Shown: positions 8,199 through 17,449, counted from the first letter of the stretch. The stretch: 44,612 bases of DNA from Bacillota bacterium (GCA_017889635.1 JAGGAC010000032.1:1-44612); one strand, 5' to 3'. Notes: a model not told the origin generated them from the letters alone. Program-made: numbers and translations.

Positions 8199-10931
8199 TT
8201 ATTCTAGACAAGCGGCTGCTTCTTTATGTACAAGGAGCAAGTTTGGTTCGTTAAGTTCACAAGACTCAATTTTTTCAATGAATTCATTTACAAGTCCTAT
8301 TTCTTCAAGTGATTTTCTTCCAATAGCATAAGGAACAGCATCTTTCAAACTTCCTGCTCTTTGCATTAAAAGCCTCATAAATTGATTTCCTGCGATTAAT
8401 TGTTCTTCCTCTGTCAATGAGAACATGACAGGCTTCTTGTCGTTTCTCGCAAGTGTAAGGTCAATGATTTGAGACCTTTGAAGTACCGCTTTACTCGCAT
8501 CGGTTTCGGGGAATATTTCGGCTCCGTTGCACAGGACTTGAAGTTGTTCCAATTCATGTTCGACAAGATTAATTCTCAAGTCTATGTCATCCATCGAGCC
8601 GACAGGAACCAATTGAACGCCTTCACCAGAAGGGGTGATTTGTGCTATTGCTATACACTTATCAATAAGTCGAAGTGTTGCATTATAATCGTTGGCAAGC
8701 TTATCATTCTTCTGTATCTCTTGTTGATATAACTTTTCGAAATTAAGCAACTCCGACTGTTTTGTAAACACCTGCCCATTGACTTCACACTCATATTTAA
8801 GATTTTCCAGTTTTTCAATCTCGGTCTGATAATGCATCACCCGTTTCCCTGTTTCACTCATATTGTAGCCTATGATGTTGAAATGATGTACCAGACCTGG
8901 CAGAAATGCAGGTCCAGTTACAAACCATCGACACCTAACACAGTTTTGCTCTGGAAACCCCGCTACAGGCCCGAAAGTAGTGCTCCCTCTATCATCATTG
9001 ACAAAAACACCACCATTTTCACAGCCGAAGTTTGCTTTTGGACAGATGCCCTTGTCACCGATAATGATACCCGCACCTGATTGTTGGGCCTTTATGACGG
9101 CTTGATATGCGACGGGATCGTTGGTAGCGATGCTGGATTCGAGTTGTTCATATTTAGCATCTCTTAGAAATCTTCCGAAGGATTCCTTGTCGCTTTCTAA
9201 TATATTTTGTTCTGCCTGTTTCATTTTATCGGTCACATATGAAATACCCGCCTTTGTATAGTAAAGCGTCATCACAAGTCTTGCATGTCCTGCAATCGCC
9301 TTGGATAGTATCGGCATCGGAACCCCGCCTTCCAGAGCGTATGCAGTTATCAAGGACACCCTCAAAGAGTGGAGTGGGTAGAGCGTAGTCGATTTGTTCT
9401 TGATGAAACGAATGGACTTTTCTGCTTCTGAAACTTCCGCTGATTTTAATTTATCCTCCAATTCGGTAAGTGCTTTATACCATAGGGGGTCAAGTCCTTG
9501 TTGCCTTACTGGGAGGCGTTCTTCCTTCGGAGCAGAAGAATTTCGGAAAAGAAAGGTTGTTGAACCCATTTGTTTGAGTATTTTCCTGTCTTTAACGCTC
9601 CCGAGGTGATTTCGTTCCAAATCTGTCCAAGGCGTAGGTTTGTCTACGGGGTTGTACTTCTGTTGCCAGTCACGAAGTTTTGCAAGCCAGTATTGCACTT
9701 CTTCATATTGCCACGGGATTTCGTACCCCTTTTGGTCTTCCGCGTTATTGATGTCCGCCGTCTTGTTTGTATTGATATAAAATCCTGTCATTTCAATCTT
9801 GGCTGTGGGGTCTTTGAACTTTCGCAAGACGCCCTTTTCGAAGGGATTATTTTTATCACCTTTGTTTAGTGGTGAATCGTTCATGACCCAATAACCCTGC
9901 ATATTCCTTTTCGGTTGAACATATTTATAGGTATCCATTTCACCGCTGTCGAGCATCCTTACTTGGTATGTTCTAAGGGGCAATAAAAGTTTGGTCAATA
10001 ACGCCACAGATACAACAGGAGACCACAACTCGCAAACCATATCTGGAAGGTTTTTGATATCCCTCTCATATTTTGAGGTTTTCCTTTTTCTAAAGACACA
10101 ATCAGGGTCATTTTCATCTATCAGGGATTCATTAACCACAAACCAATTACCACCTGCACCTTTAGCATCAGTTGCTTCTTGGGCAAATATCCAATCTCTA
10201 AAATGAGTAGCTTTGGTGGGACATAATATTGAGCGCAATTCCTTGATATAACGGTAGGGTAGGACGTTCTTATCAGACTCGTTACGGTTAGAGCCGCCAT
10301 AGGAATCAGGAAGATATTTTACCAATGGGTTTTGGAATTCCGCAGGAATCTGTTTGTTCCCCAAATCATCTTCAACAGAGAACTTTTCCAGAATCACCCA
10401 GTCGATAAAATCAATATTCTTCTTTGCCTCTCTCATTGCATCGTCTATTGATGTCCAACTCGAATAGCAAGCTTCATAAAAATCGGAAGCAGGGTATCCT
10501 TTCGCCAGAAAATCTTTAGGGGACCTTGTTATATCATACTTGATAAGGTATTTTTGGAAAAATGCGGACTGTGATTTTAGAGCATGATCTTTTCCTCTGA
10601 CTTGAGTCTTGAGCCATTCTTCTGCCAATGCTCGCCATTCTTCCCATTCAGCATCATAGTCAATCACCCACTTAAGAGTGACATCCATGGTTTGTCCTGA
10701 TTTCTTCAATCTCAATTCTCTGCGGGTTGCTTTTTCTCTTAGTTTTTCCAAGTTCACAATCTCTTCTGGGCTTAATTCGTCCACATCGAATGGGCCGTCA
10801 GAAATAAAGGCTCTTAACCATCTTAAAACATTGCCTGAATCTACAGAATATTCTCTTTTGAGTTCCATTGCAGTTTTTCCATCACAGAGCAATGCAATCA
10901 TTTTATACTTGAAGCCATTATCATACTTCAT
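8199..10931 (-). CDS. gmtZ: GmtZ-like large integrase with HTH N-terminus
   Basis: This 910-residue protein carries a tyrosine-recombinase domain: LPLRTYQVRMLDSG (first Arg box), HSLRVSLITAYALEGG (H-x-x-R box), then AGHARLVMTLYYTK with the candidate nucleophilic Tyr. After it comes a Cys-rich segment (KGICPKANFGCENGG ... NCVRCRWF) that could bind zinc, then coiled-coil helices. The first ~80 residues look like an IS3 OrfA-type helix-turn-helix: MELKREYSVDSGNVLRWL then LSPEEIVNLEKLREKATRR. The start codon directly follows the previous gene's TAA, with its GGAGG inside that gene, so the two are translationally coupled. Size and order fit GmtZ of GMT elements. Confidence 0.7.
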   Translation of the reverse strand: MKYDNGFKYKMIALLCDGKTAMELKREYSVDSGNVLRWLRAFISDGPFDVDELSPEEIVNLEKLREKATRRELRLKKSGQTMDVTLKWVIDYDAEWEEWRALAEEWLKTQVRGKDHALKSQSAFFQKYLIKYDITRSPKDFLAKGYPASDFYEACYSSWTSIDDAMREAKKNIDFIDWVILEKFSVEDDLGNKQIPAEFQNPLVKYLPDSYGGSNRNESDKNVLPYRYIKELRSILCPTKATHFRDWIFAQEATDAKGAGGNWFVVNESLIDENDPDCVFRKRKTSKYERDIKNLPDMVCELWSPVVSVALLTKLLLPLRTYQVRMLDSGEMDTYKYVQPKRNMQGYWVMNDSPLNKGDKNNPFEKGVLRKFKDPTAKIEMTGFYINTNKTADINNAEDQKGYEIPWQYEEVQYWLAKLRDWQQKYNPVDKPTPWTDLERNHLGSVKDRKILKQMGSTTFLFRNSSAPKEERLPVRQQGLDPLWYKALTELEDKLKSAEVSEAEKSIRFIKNKSTTLYPLHSLRVSLITAYALEGGVPMPILSKAIAGHARLVMTLYYTKAGISYVTDKMKQAEQNILESDKESFGRFLRDAKYEQLESSIATNDPVAYQAVIKAQQSGAGIIIGDKGICPKANFGCENGGVFVNDDRGSTTFGPVAGFPEQNCVRCRWFVTGPAFLPGLVHHFNIIGYNMSETGKRVMHYQTEIEKLENLKYECEVNGQVFTKQSELLNFEKLYQQEIQKNDKLANDYNATLRLIDKCIAIAQITPSGEGVQLVPVGSMDDIDLRINLVEHELEQLQVLCNGAEIFPETDASKAVLQRSQIIDLTLARNDKKPVMFSLTEEEQLIAGNQFMRLLMQRAGSLKDAVPYAIGRKSLEEIGLVNEFIEKIESCELNEPNLLLVHKEAAACLE

Positions 10932-12428
10932 TTATTTCCTCCTCATAATATAACGTTTCTGAAATTGCTTTTCCTCATTGAACCATGCGTCTATTTCGGG
11001 TTTTACTGGAAGTTTAAGCCCTTTTTCTAAGGAATCAGTCGCATTGTTAAGCGAAGAAGTGACATCCGAGACAGTCGGTTCGGTATAAACTTTTTGTGAT
11101 TCGATAGACTTGTGATGCATAGCCACTTGTTTAATCCTATCCTCTATGCCTGCATCCTTTAGACGCTGACCGTAAGCGTGCCGATGTCCGTGCTCAGTTG
11201 TGCCGTTACTCTTGCTGACAACCAAACCAATCTTTTCAACAGCCTTTCTATGCGATTCTCTTTGGGTTCGTAAAGGCATCATTTCACCTTTGTATTTATG
11301 GTGATGATTTACAAAGGCAAAGGGGTGCATGTCTGGTATACCCTCACGAAGTCTTTGAGCCATATACATTTTCCAGACATACATGAAGATGTAGCCCCAT
11401 TCCTTTGAAAGCCAATAAACATGCATATACTTATCTTCATCATTGTCAAGCCTTGGTTCTTTCCAACCTGCAAATCGCTTATCATTGCCTGCATAGCGGT
11501 TACGGGGTAAAAGACCATACTTCAACAATAAGTACGCCTCTCTATTGCTAACGTATTTACCGTTTGTGGGGTTTTTAAAGTCATCTGGTGCTTTACCCTC
11601 GCTTGGGTGATAAATCCGTACAACAGCCAGTTCAGGGTCTTCTGGGTCAGCATATACATCGTGTACCCATAAATGAAAAACCTCACTGTGCCTTAGTCCG
11701 CCACCATGCATGAGTATTGTAATCGCAATGTCTCGCCAGTTGTAACGGTCAAGGAAATCCAACTCCTTGTTTTTGCGTGTTATCTTGAAACCATCCCAAA
11801 GCAAATTATGGATTTGTTCCTCTGGGAAAGCCTTTGTGCCACCATGCGCGGAATAAGGTTTCCTGCGACTCATGACATTACGAACTTGTTTCGCTGTCTC
11901 TGTCATTTCGTAAACATCATCCAAATGCCCCAAAAAGGAATGGTGGCTCTTATTGATTTGAGCCATCCACATGAATCTTTGCTCATAACTGGTTGCTTCT
12001 CTCCAAGGATTCAACTGTACTGCACCATATTCTTTATGCATCCAATCGGAAAAGCCATTTAGTGCAGATAATAGCATATTTGCTGTTTCTGTACTTCTCG
12101 GAATCCAATACAACCCCGAAGGGTCAATGCCTTCCTCGTTGATTGTTCCTGAATATAACGCTTCTGTGAAAGTTTCAAAAAACTCTTTTGCAGAGGTATA
12201 GTTGTCATGATTAGCCTCCATGTAATCAAGCAATAGCCCTACAACCTGAACCAACTTGTTATGCCAAGACCTGCTTTTATTACGATACTTCAACTGATAT
12301 TCATGAAGTTGTTCCAGCAACTTTACTTCACCTTCATAATCGATCAATAGAGTGGGAAGGTCTATACTCTTTGCTGAATTATCCCTATATGTTTTTGTTG
12401 CTACCTGTACATGCTTCGTGCTATTCAC
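10932..12428 (-). CDS. gmtY: GmtY-like tyrosine recombinase, first gene of trio
   Basis: The 498-residue protein has the complete tyrosine-recombinase set: R246 in HGGGLRHSEV, H413-x-x-R416 in EHGHRHAYGQRL, the His of AMHHKS near 438 and the nucleophile Y448 in QKVYTEP. It begins at GTG (12428); the ribosome site is weak (AAGTGGTAAG). It is followed without a gap by the GmtZ-like and GmtX-like genes, the order gmtY-gmtZ-gmtX of GMT elements. It presumably cuts and joins DNA together with GmtZ. Alternative: another three-recombinase group such as Tn554-type TnpABC or RIT, but the sizes (498, 910, 218) and the third protein fit GMT better. Confidence 0.75.
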   Translation of the reverse strand: MNSTKHVQVATKTYRDNSAKSIDLPTLLIDYEGEVKLLEQLHEYQLKYRNKSRSWHNKLVQVVGLLLDYMEANHDNYTSAKEFFETFTEALYSGTINEEGIDPSGLYWIPRSTETANMLLSALNGFSDWMHKEYGAVQLNPWREATSYEQRFMWMAQINKSHHSFLGHLDDVYEMTETAKQVRNVMSRRKPYSAHGGTKAFPEEQIHNLLWDGFKITRKNKELDFLDRYNWRDIAITILMHGGGLRHSEVFHLWVHDVYADPEDPELAVVRIYHPSEGKAPDDFKNPTNGKYVSNREAYLLLKYGLLPRNRYAGNDKRFAGWKEPRLDNDEDKYMHVYWLSKEWGYIFMYVWKMYMAQRLREGIPDMHPFAFVNHHHKYKGEMMPLRTQRESHRKAVEKIGLVVSKSNGTTEHGHRHAYGQRLKDAGIEDRIKQVAMHHKSIESQKVYTEPTVSDVTSSLNNATDSLEKGLKLPVKPEIDAWFNEEKQFQKRYIMRRK

Positions 12429-12491
12429 CCCTTACCACTTAGAAATATTATATATTGTATATATTACCATATACTATACATATAAACAACG

Positions 12492-12526
12492 AAAAAAAGA
12501 TGCTATACATCACGTATAACATCTTT
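12492..12526 (-). terminator. Terminator of the methionine transport operon
   Basis: AAAGATG-x-TATAC pairs with GTATA-x-CATCTTT (12496-12526) and a run of seven Ts follows on the minus strand. It lies 138 bp beyond metQ and marks the right limit of the mobile trio. 12429-12490 is AT-rich (TATA repeats) without genes. Confidence 0.7.
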
Positions 12527-12663
12527 ATAACCCATATATATTATATAAATTTTACCTTATATAATGATAACGGACGTTTAATATAATCTATAATTTATTT
12601 CATCCAGGCATATTCCTGACAACAGTACACATGTAGTTGATCTGCACAAAGTATAACGGAGAG

Positions 12664-13497
12664 CTATTTTAATTCGTCAGGTATTACCCAATAATTGTTC
12701 TTATTATTTTCGCTCATATATTTCTTAAATTCATCAGATTTGTAAGCCGCTACAATATCTTGTGCCCATTGGCTATTTTCATTTCCCTGGTTAACCACTA
12801 CATTAAGCTCTAACTTTTTGGCAACATCTTCAGTTAATAATGATTTTGCAGCATCAATATGTGCCGCATAGACTATACTTCCAGGTAAAACAGCAAAATC
12901 AACATCATCCATTGCCCGTGGAATCTGCGCCGACTCCATCAATGTAATATCTAATTTATGATTGTTCTCAACAATATCATTTTTAGTTGCAAGAGTTACA
13001 TCTATTCCTGGTTTTAATTTAATCCAACCCGCCTTTTGTAATAATGCAAATGCCCGGGCTGCATTAGAAGGATCTAAGGGAATCGCTATTTTTGCACCTT
13101 CTTTCACATCTTGAATGGATCCATATTTATTCGAAAAAATACCTGCTGGTACTGTTGGTATATGTAAAATAGGAACAAGATGCGCTTGTTTATCCTTATT
13201 AAAAGCATCAACATAGGCCGTATGCTGCGCTACATTAAAGTCAATACTCCCTTCCGTTAATGCTACTTCTGATTGTAATAAGTCAGAGAAATTAACCAAT
13301 TTAATTTCGTAGCCCTTCTTCTCTAAGATAGGTTTTACTGCTTGATTAAACAAATCATTATATGGTCCAGGCGAGACACCTATCCGCAAAATCTTTTTCT
13401 CACTCGTATTACTTTCAGAACTTCCGCACCCCACCATGCTAATCGCCAGTACCGCGATGCAAAGAGTAATTACAATTTTCGTTAATAGCTTTTTCAT
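12664..13497 (-). CDS. metQ: Methionine-binding lipoprotein (NlpA family)
   Basis: The ATG at 13497 has GGAG seven bases upstream, so I prefer it to the ATG two codons earlier; the product has 277 residues. A lipoprotein signal ends at MVGCGSS (acylated Cys). The body has NlpA/MetQ marks: LRIGVSPGPYNDL, NFSDLLQSEVALTEGSIDFN, QHTAYVDAFNK, IAIPLDPSNAARAF and the YWVIPDELK end. It delivers methionine (D- or L-, or derived peptides) to MetNI. Last gene of the operon amidohydrolase-metN-metI-metQ. Confidence 0.9.
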   Translation of the reverse strand: MKKLLTKIVITLCIAVLAISMVGCGSSESNTSEKKILRIGVSPGPYNDLFNQAVKPILEKKGYEIKLVNFSDLLQSEVALTEGSIDFNVAQHTAYVDAFNKDKQAHLVPILHIPTVPAGIFSNKYGSIQDVKEGAKIAIPLDPSNAARAFALLQKAGWIKLKPGIDVTLATKNDIVENNHKLDITLMESAQIPRAMDDVDFAVLPGSIVYAAHIDAAKSLLTEDVAKKLELNVVVNQGNENSQWAQDIVAAYKSDEFKKYMSENNKNNYWVIPDELK

Positions 13498-13521
13498 TTT
13501 CATGCTCCTTTATATAATTAA

Positions 13522-14172
13522 TTAATTTCTGCGTACTTTCCTGGATAGATTATTACCTAATGCTTGAATTAATTGTACAAAAATAATTAAAATAATTACG
13601 GTAACCACAATTACCAAAGTATTAAATCTTTGATAACCATAAGAAATCGCTAAATCTCCAATTCCACCTCCACCAACAGTTCCCGCCATAGCCGTAGCAC
13701 CAATTAAACCTATAGTTGCCGTTGTTAATGCTAAAATTAAAGACCCCAGAGCTTCCGGCAAAAGAAAATACCAAATAATTTGCAGTGGAGTTGCCCCTAG
13801 GGCTTCTGCCGCTTCAATAATCCCACTATCCACTTCAAGTAAAGAATTTTCAACAAGCCTAGCAATATAAGGACTTACATACAGTATTAACGGGACAATT
13901 GCTGCACTGGTACCAATTGAAGTTCCAACTATTAATCTTGTAAATGGAACAACAGCGACAAGCAAAATAATAAATGGTACTGAACGGACAATATTAATAA
14001 TGTTACTTAAGACGAAAAAAATTGCATTATTTTTTAAAATCCCATTTTTCCGTGTTATAACCAATAATATTCCTAGTGGGATGCCAATCAATGATCCTAC
14101 TAATAATGACAGACTAACCATCTGCAAAGTTTGAATTATTGCTTGGAGTATCTGCTCATTCGTAATTGTCAT
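13522..14172 (-). CDS. metI: Methionine ABC transporter permease
   Basis: The 216-residue protein has five to six membrane spans and the permease EAA loop (EAAEALGATPLQIIWYFLLP). GGAGG lies nine bases before the chosen ATG (14172); an ATG six bases earlier is possible. It overlaps the end of metN by 17 bp, a sign of translational coupling. Sequence features such as ATAMAGTVGGGGIGDLAI are characteristic of MetI. Confidence 0.92.
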   Translation of the reverse strand: MTITNEQILQAIIQTLQMVSLSLLVGSLIGIPLGILLVITRKNGILKNNAIFFVLSNIINIVRSVPFIILLVAVVPFTRLIVGTSIGTSAAIVPLILYVSPYIARLVENSLLEVDSGIIEAAEALGATPLQIIWYFLLPEALGSLILALTTATIGLIGATAMAGTVGGGGIGDLAISYGYQRFNTLVIVVTVIILIIFVQLIQALGNNLSRKVRRN

Positions 14173-15190
14173 TTTCATACACCTCCTTCACCATTACGCC
14201 CTGAACAAGCATGAACTGATATGCCTGTTCAATAGCTTTCGCTGCCCCTTCAATCTCAAGCGTTAACTTTCCAAGTGTTATCCCCTGCAATTCGTTAACA
14301 GAAGCAAATAAAATATTAACTCCTACATCAAACTGTTTGGATATTGCTGAAATTAATGGCTTTTTCGCCTTTTCTCCAATAAATTTAAGTTTAAAAATAC
14401 GACTTTGGTTTTCCCTCTTTACCGTTCCCAAAACACTTTCTGGCACCTTATCATTGATAACAGTACGAACAAAATTTATTGTTGTTGGTTCTTGCGGATT
14501 ACCAAAAACATCTAACACTGTACCTTGCTCAATAACTTCCCCTTTTTCCATAACCGCTACACGATTACAAATCTCCTTAATTACATGCATTTCATGGGTA
14601 ATAATCAAAATCGTAAGATTGTATTCTTTATTAATCCGCTTAAGCAATTGTAAAATTGATTCTGTAGTTTGAGGATCAAGTGCAGAAGTCGCTTCATCGC
14701 ACAAGAGAATTAAAGGATTGGTCGCTAAAGCACGTGCAATTCCTACCCGTTGCTTCTGACCTCCTGACAATTCATCAGGATAATTTTGCGCCTTATTTTC
14801 TAGACCAACAATTTTAAGTAATTCATTAACCCTTTCTTGAATTTGTTTTCTGGGCAAGTTATTTAATTTTAAAGAAATTGCCACATTATCAAAAACCGTC
14901 TTTGAATTAAGTAAATTAAAATGTTGAAAAACCATTCCAATTTGCTTTCGAACACCACGTAACTGCTTCGTTGTCAAGTCACTGATATCTTGCCCATCAA
15001 CAACCACCTTGCCGGATGATGGTTTTTCCAAAGCATTAACCATACGGATCAACGTACTTTTCCCGGCACCGCTAAAACCAATAACCCCAAAAATATCCCC
15101 TTTTTCAACTTTAATATTAATGTCTTTTAGTGCTTCTATTTTTACATCTTTATTGTTGTATTCTTTATACACATTTTGTAATTCAATCAT
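14156..15190 (-). CDS. metN: Methionine ABC transporter ATPase
   Basis: The 344-residue ATPase starts at MIELQNVYKEYNN (15190), the normal MetN start; a frame five codons longer has a weaker ribosome site. Walker A is GFSGAGKSTL, the signature LSGGQKQRVGIARAL and Walker B ILLCDEATSAL. Residues after ~265 form the NIL domain that binds methionine and feeds back on uptake. It begins 18 bases after the amidohydrolase stop codon, so they are one operon. Confidence 0.93.
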   Translation of the reverse strand: MIELQNVYKEYNNKDVKIEALKDINIKVEKGDIFGVIGFSGAGKSTLIRMVNALEKPSSGKVVVDGQDISDLTTKQLRGVRKQIGMVFQHFNLLNSKTVFDNVAISLKLNNLPRKQIQERVNELLKIVGLENKAQNYPDELSGGQKQRVGIARALATNPLILLCDEATSALDPQTTESILQLLKRINKEYNLTILIITHEMHVIKEICNRVAVMEKGEVIEQGTVLDVFGNPQEPTTINFVRTVINDKVPESVLGTVKRENQSRIFKLKFIGEKAKKPLISAISKQFDVGVNILFASVNELQGITLGKLTLEIEGAAKAIEQAYQFMLVQGVMVKEVYENDNYE

Positions 15191-15208
15191 TCGCTCTTTC
15201 CCCATTTC

Positions 15209-16387
15209 TTAACCAGCATCTTTAACATTGCCTATTTCACTTAAATAGACTAAAGCCCGTTCCGCTAATTTGGCAAAATATTGTGCACCAGACAAAATAG
15301 CTGCTTCATCTATTGCAAATTTAGGATGATGATGTGGATATGAATAACCCGTTCCTACATTAATAAATGCGCCCGGTATTTTTTCCTGATAGTAAGCAAA
15401 ATCCTCGCCACCTAAATCTAATGAAACTTCTTCTATTTCATAACCAACTTCTTCAGCTACCTCAATTGCTACGTTGACCCATTCCGTTGTATTGTTAGTT
15501 GCAGGCGGACCTGGATACCATTTTAATTCAGCAGTTGCTCCGAATGATTCCGCAATTCCTTTAATAATTTGTCTAAGCCGCTGAGGAATGAAATTACGCG
15601 TTTCTGCATTAAGCGTTCGTACCGTTCCTTCCAGATAAGCTGTTTCCGGAATTACATTCCATGTGTTGCCGCTTTTTAAATGAGTTATGCTAACCAACGC
15701 CTGGTCAAATGCATTAATATTGCGACTTACGATTGTCTGCAGCGCGGTAACTATATAAGCTGAAACTATAATTGGATCTATTCCTTTTTCCGGATGAGCA
15801 GCATGTGTTCCAACACCGGAAATTTCAATTTCAAAACGATCAACTGCTGCTGTCAGTGCACCAGCAGCAGTTCCTATACTGCCTACTGGTAAATTAGGTT
15901 TGTTATGCAATCCAAAAATTGCCTGAACGTTCGATAAAATACCGGTAGAGAGAATCTGTTCCGCTCCATGTGCAGTTTCTTCCGCAGGCTGAAAGATAAA
16001 CCTTACAGTACCAGGCAAAGTATGTTCAAGCTGTTTTAGCAAGTAGGCTGCTCCTATGATAACTGCGGTATGAAAATCATGTCCGCATGCGTGCATCTTA
16101 CCACCGACTTCTGACTGATACGCTAAATCAGCTTCTTCATTGATAGGTAAAGCATCTATATCACAACGCAGCGCAATGATAGGTCCTTGCTGATCACCAA
16201 TGATTTCCGCTACTAAGCCTGTATTTAATGGCAAATCCAATATTTTTATATCAACTGCACTTAATTTTTCCTTTACTAGTTTTGTTGTTTCGAATTCTTC
16301 ATTCGATAGCTCAGGATGTTGATGCAAATTGCGGTAAATCGATATAAGCTCTGTTTCAATTCTATTAATAACAGTTACTATGCTTTC
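15209..16387 (-). CDS. M20 metal-dependent amidohydrolase, start codon unclear
   Basis: The protein (372 residues from a TTG at 16327) is an M20D aminoacylase/amidohydrolase: HACGHDFHTAVIIG binds the metals, with CDIDALP, PAEETAHGAEQIL, GVGTHAAHPEKGIDP and DLGGEDFAYY. Members hydrolyse N-acyl amino acids; beside MetNIQ it may release methionine from N-acyl-methionine. Homology clearly extends about 20 codons upstream of the TTG (reading ...INRIETELISIYRN), to about 16387, yet no ATG, GTG or TTG start lies in that stretch. An ATG at 16389 is in another frame and hits TAG after three codons. Either a non-standard start or a one-base frameshift has damaged the 5' end; I extend the feature to where similarity starts. 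Confidence 0.8.
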   Translation of the reverse strand, partial: ESIVTVINRIETELISIYRNLHQHPELSNEEFETTKLVKEKLSAVDIKILDLPLNTGLVAEIIGDQQGPIIALRCDIDALPINEEADLAYQSEVGGKMHACGHDFHTAVIIGAAYLLKQLEHTLPGTVRFIFQPAEETAHGAEQILSTGILSNVQAIFGLHNKPNLPVGSIGTAAGALTAAVDRFEIEISGVGTHAAHPEKGIDPIIVSAYIVTALQTIVSRNINAFDQALVSITHLKSGNTWNVIPETAYLEGTVRTLNAETRNFIPQRLRQIIKGIAESFGATAELKWYPGPPATNNTTEWVNVAIEVAEEVGYEIEEVSLDLGGEDFAYYQEKIPGAFINVGTGYSYPHHHPKFAIDEAAILSGAQYFAKLAERALVYLSEIGNVKDAG

Positions 16388-16401
16388 ATTGAAACAAGAA
16401 A

Positions 16402-16442
16402 GGCCAAGATAATTTCTTTTATAGCAAGAAATTATCTTGACC
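16402..16442 (-). terminator. Leader hairpin (candidate attenuator) of the met operon
   Basis: A 17-bp stem (arms 16402-16418 and 16426-16442, one G-U pair) with a 7-base loop is followed on the minus strand by TTTCTTGTTT. It stands between the promoter and the first gene, so it should terminate transcription unless overridden. Confidence 0.7.
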
Positions 16443-16487
16443 TTCAGTTTTCTGATCGATCAACAAAATTCAATTTTATTGTTATTT

Positions 16488-16516
16488 ATAATAACACTGC
16501 AAATTATAATTGTCAA
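16488..16516 (-). promoter_or_regulatory. Sigma-A promoter of the met operon
   Basis: On the minus strand TTGACA (16511-16516), a 17-bp spacer and TATTAT (16488-16493) make a near-consensus promoter. The leader between it and the hairpin is only about 45 bases and contains the palindrome TGATCGATCA. Confidence 0.75.
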
Positions 16517-16543
16517 TCAGTTTCACACTCATAGATTTCGTTT

Positions 16544-17386
16544 TTACTTGTGTTTTTTTAGGCCGAGAATCTGACGAGCCTCTTCCGCGGTTGCAATCTC
16601 CCGTCCTGCCACTTTGCTCAATTCGATCGCGCGTGTAACTAACTGGGCATTAGTTGCATTAACACCCTTCTCCAAAAATATATTGTCCTCAAGACCGACC
16701 CGAAGTCCGTCACAACCTGCTGCAAGCCCTGCCAGCATCATCGGCATGTGACTCTTGCCGATGCCGGAAATTGACCAGGTTGAATCTTTCGGAATCTTTG
16801 GCAGTAAATAGGCAAGACTTTCTACATTGCCAGGCATACCACCCGATACCCCCAGTACAAACTGGCAGTGACAAGGCGTTTTCAGCACGCCTTTTTTGAT
16901 ATAATACGCAAGATTACCAATCATACCAGCGTCAAAAATTTCAATCTCGGGCTTGATCTGAAGTTCCTGGCACATAGCGCCGAGTCTTTCCAGAAACGGC
17001 GGCGTATTAAGAAAAACATAACTGTTTGCCCAATTCATAGAACCAGGATCATAGGAACACATTTCGGGCATTAATACCGGTAAATGAGCCACCCGCAAAT
17101 CTTCGGGCCAAACACTGCCAGAAGTCGTAAGGTTTAATACGACATCCAGCCCGGCAGCATCAACAGCCTGACGAACCTTGCCTATTACCTCGGTAAATAC
17201 CTCTGTCGCCATGCTATTCTTGCCATTTTCATCGCGGACATGAATATGGGCGACAGCCGCACCGGCTTTAGCACAAGCAACAACATCTGCCGCAATCTCA
17301 TCCGGAGTAATTGGCACATGAGGCGTCTGAGCCTTCATTGTTCCGGCACCGCAGAGCGCAGCGGTTATAATTAGTTTCTTACTCAT
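16544..17386 (-). CDS. BKACE-family beta-keto acid cleavage enzyme (DUF849)
   Basis: The ATG at 17386 is the likely start, giving 280 residues. The Zn-binding HIHVRD motif, the N-terminal ITAALCGAG strand, the GVSGGMPG loop and C-terminal GLRVGLEDNI are those of BKACE TIM barrels, which split a beta-keto acid with acetyl-CoA into acetoacetate and a CoA ester, as in 3-keto-5-aminohexanoate cleavage. The side-chain pocket sets the substrate, so it cannot be named here. It follows an SDR gene by 63 bp; the pair suggests oxidation of a beta-hydroxy acid and then cleavage of the keto acid. Confidence 0.87.
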   Translation of the reverse strand: MSKKLIITAALCGAGTMKAQTPHVPITPDEIAADVVACAKAGAAVAHIHVRDENGKNSMATEVFTEVIGKVRQAVDAAGLDVVLNLTTSGSVWPEDLRVAHLPVLMPEMCSYDPGSMNWANSYVFLNTPPFLERLGAMCQELQIKPEIEIFDAGMIGNLAYYIKKGVLKTPCHCQFVLGVSGGMPGNVESLAYLLPKIPKDSTWSISGIGKSHMPMMLAGLAAGCDGLRVGLEDNIFLEKGVNATNAQLVTRAIELSKVAGREIATAEEARQILGLKKHK

Positions 17387-17449
17387 AAATCTATCACCAT
17401 CCATTTAAATATTTTCTGCTACCTGAAAACATCAGCAAAGCTTTCCACT

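Noticed and set aside
7527..12428. Tn554-type TnpABC or prophage integrase
   Set aside because: Protein sizes and the third protein's motif fit the GMT trio better; no phage genes nearby.
16402..16516. SAM riboswitch or T-box before the methionine operon
   Set aside because: Only about 45 bases lie between promoter and terminator; none of the conserved elements of either class is visible.
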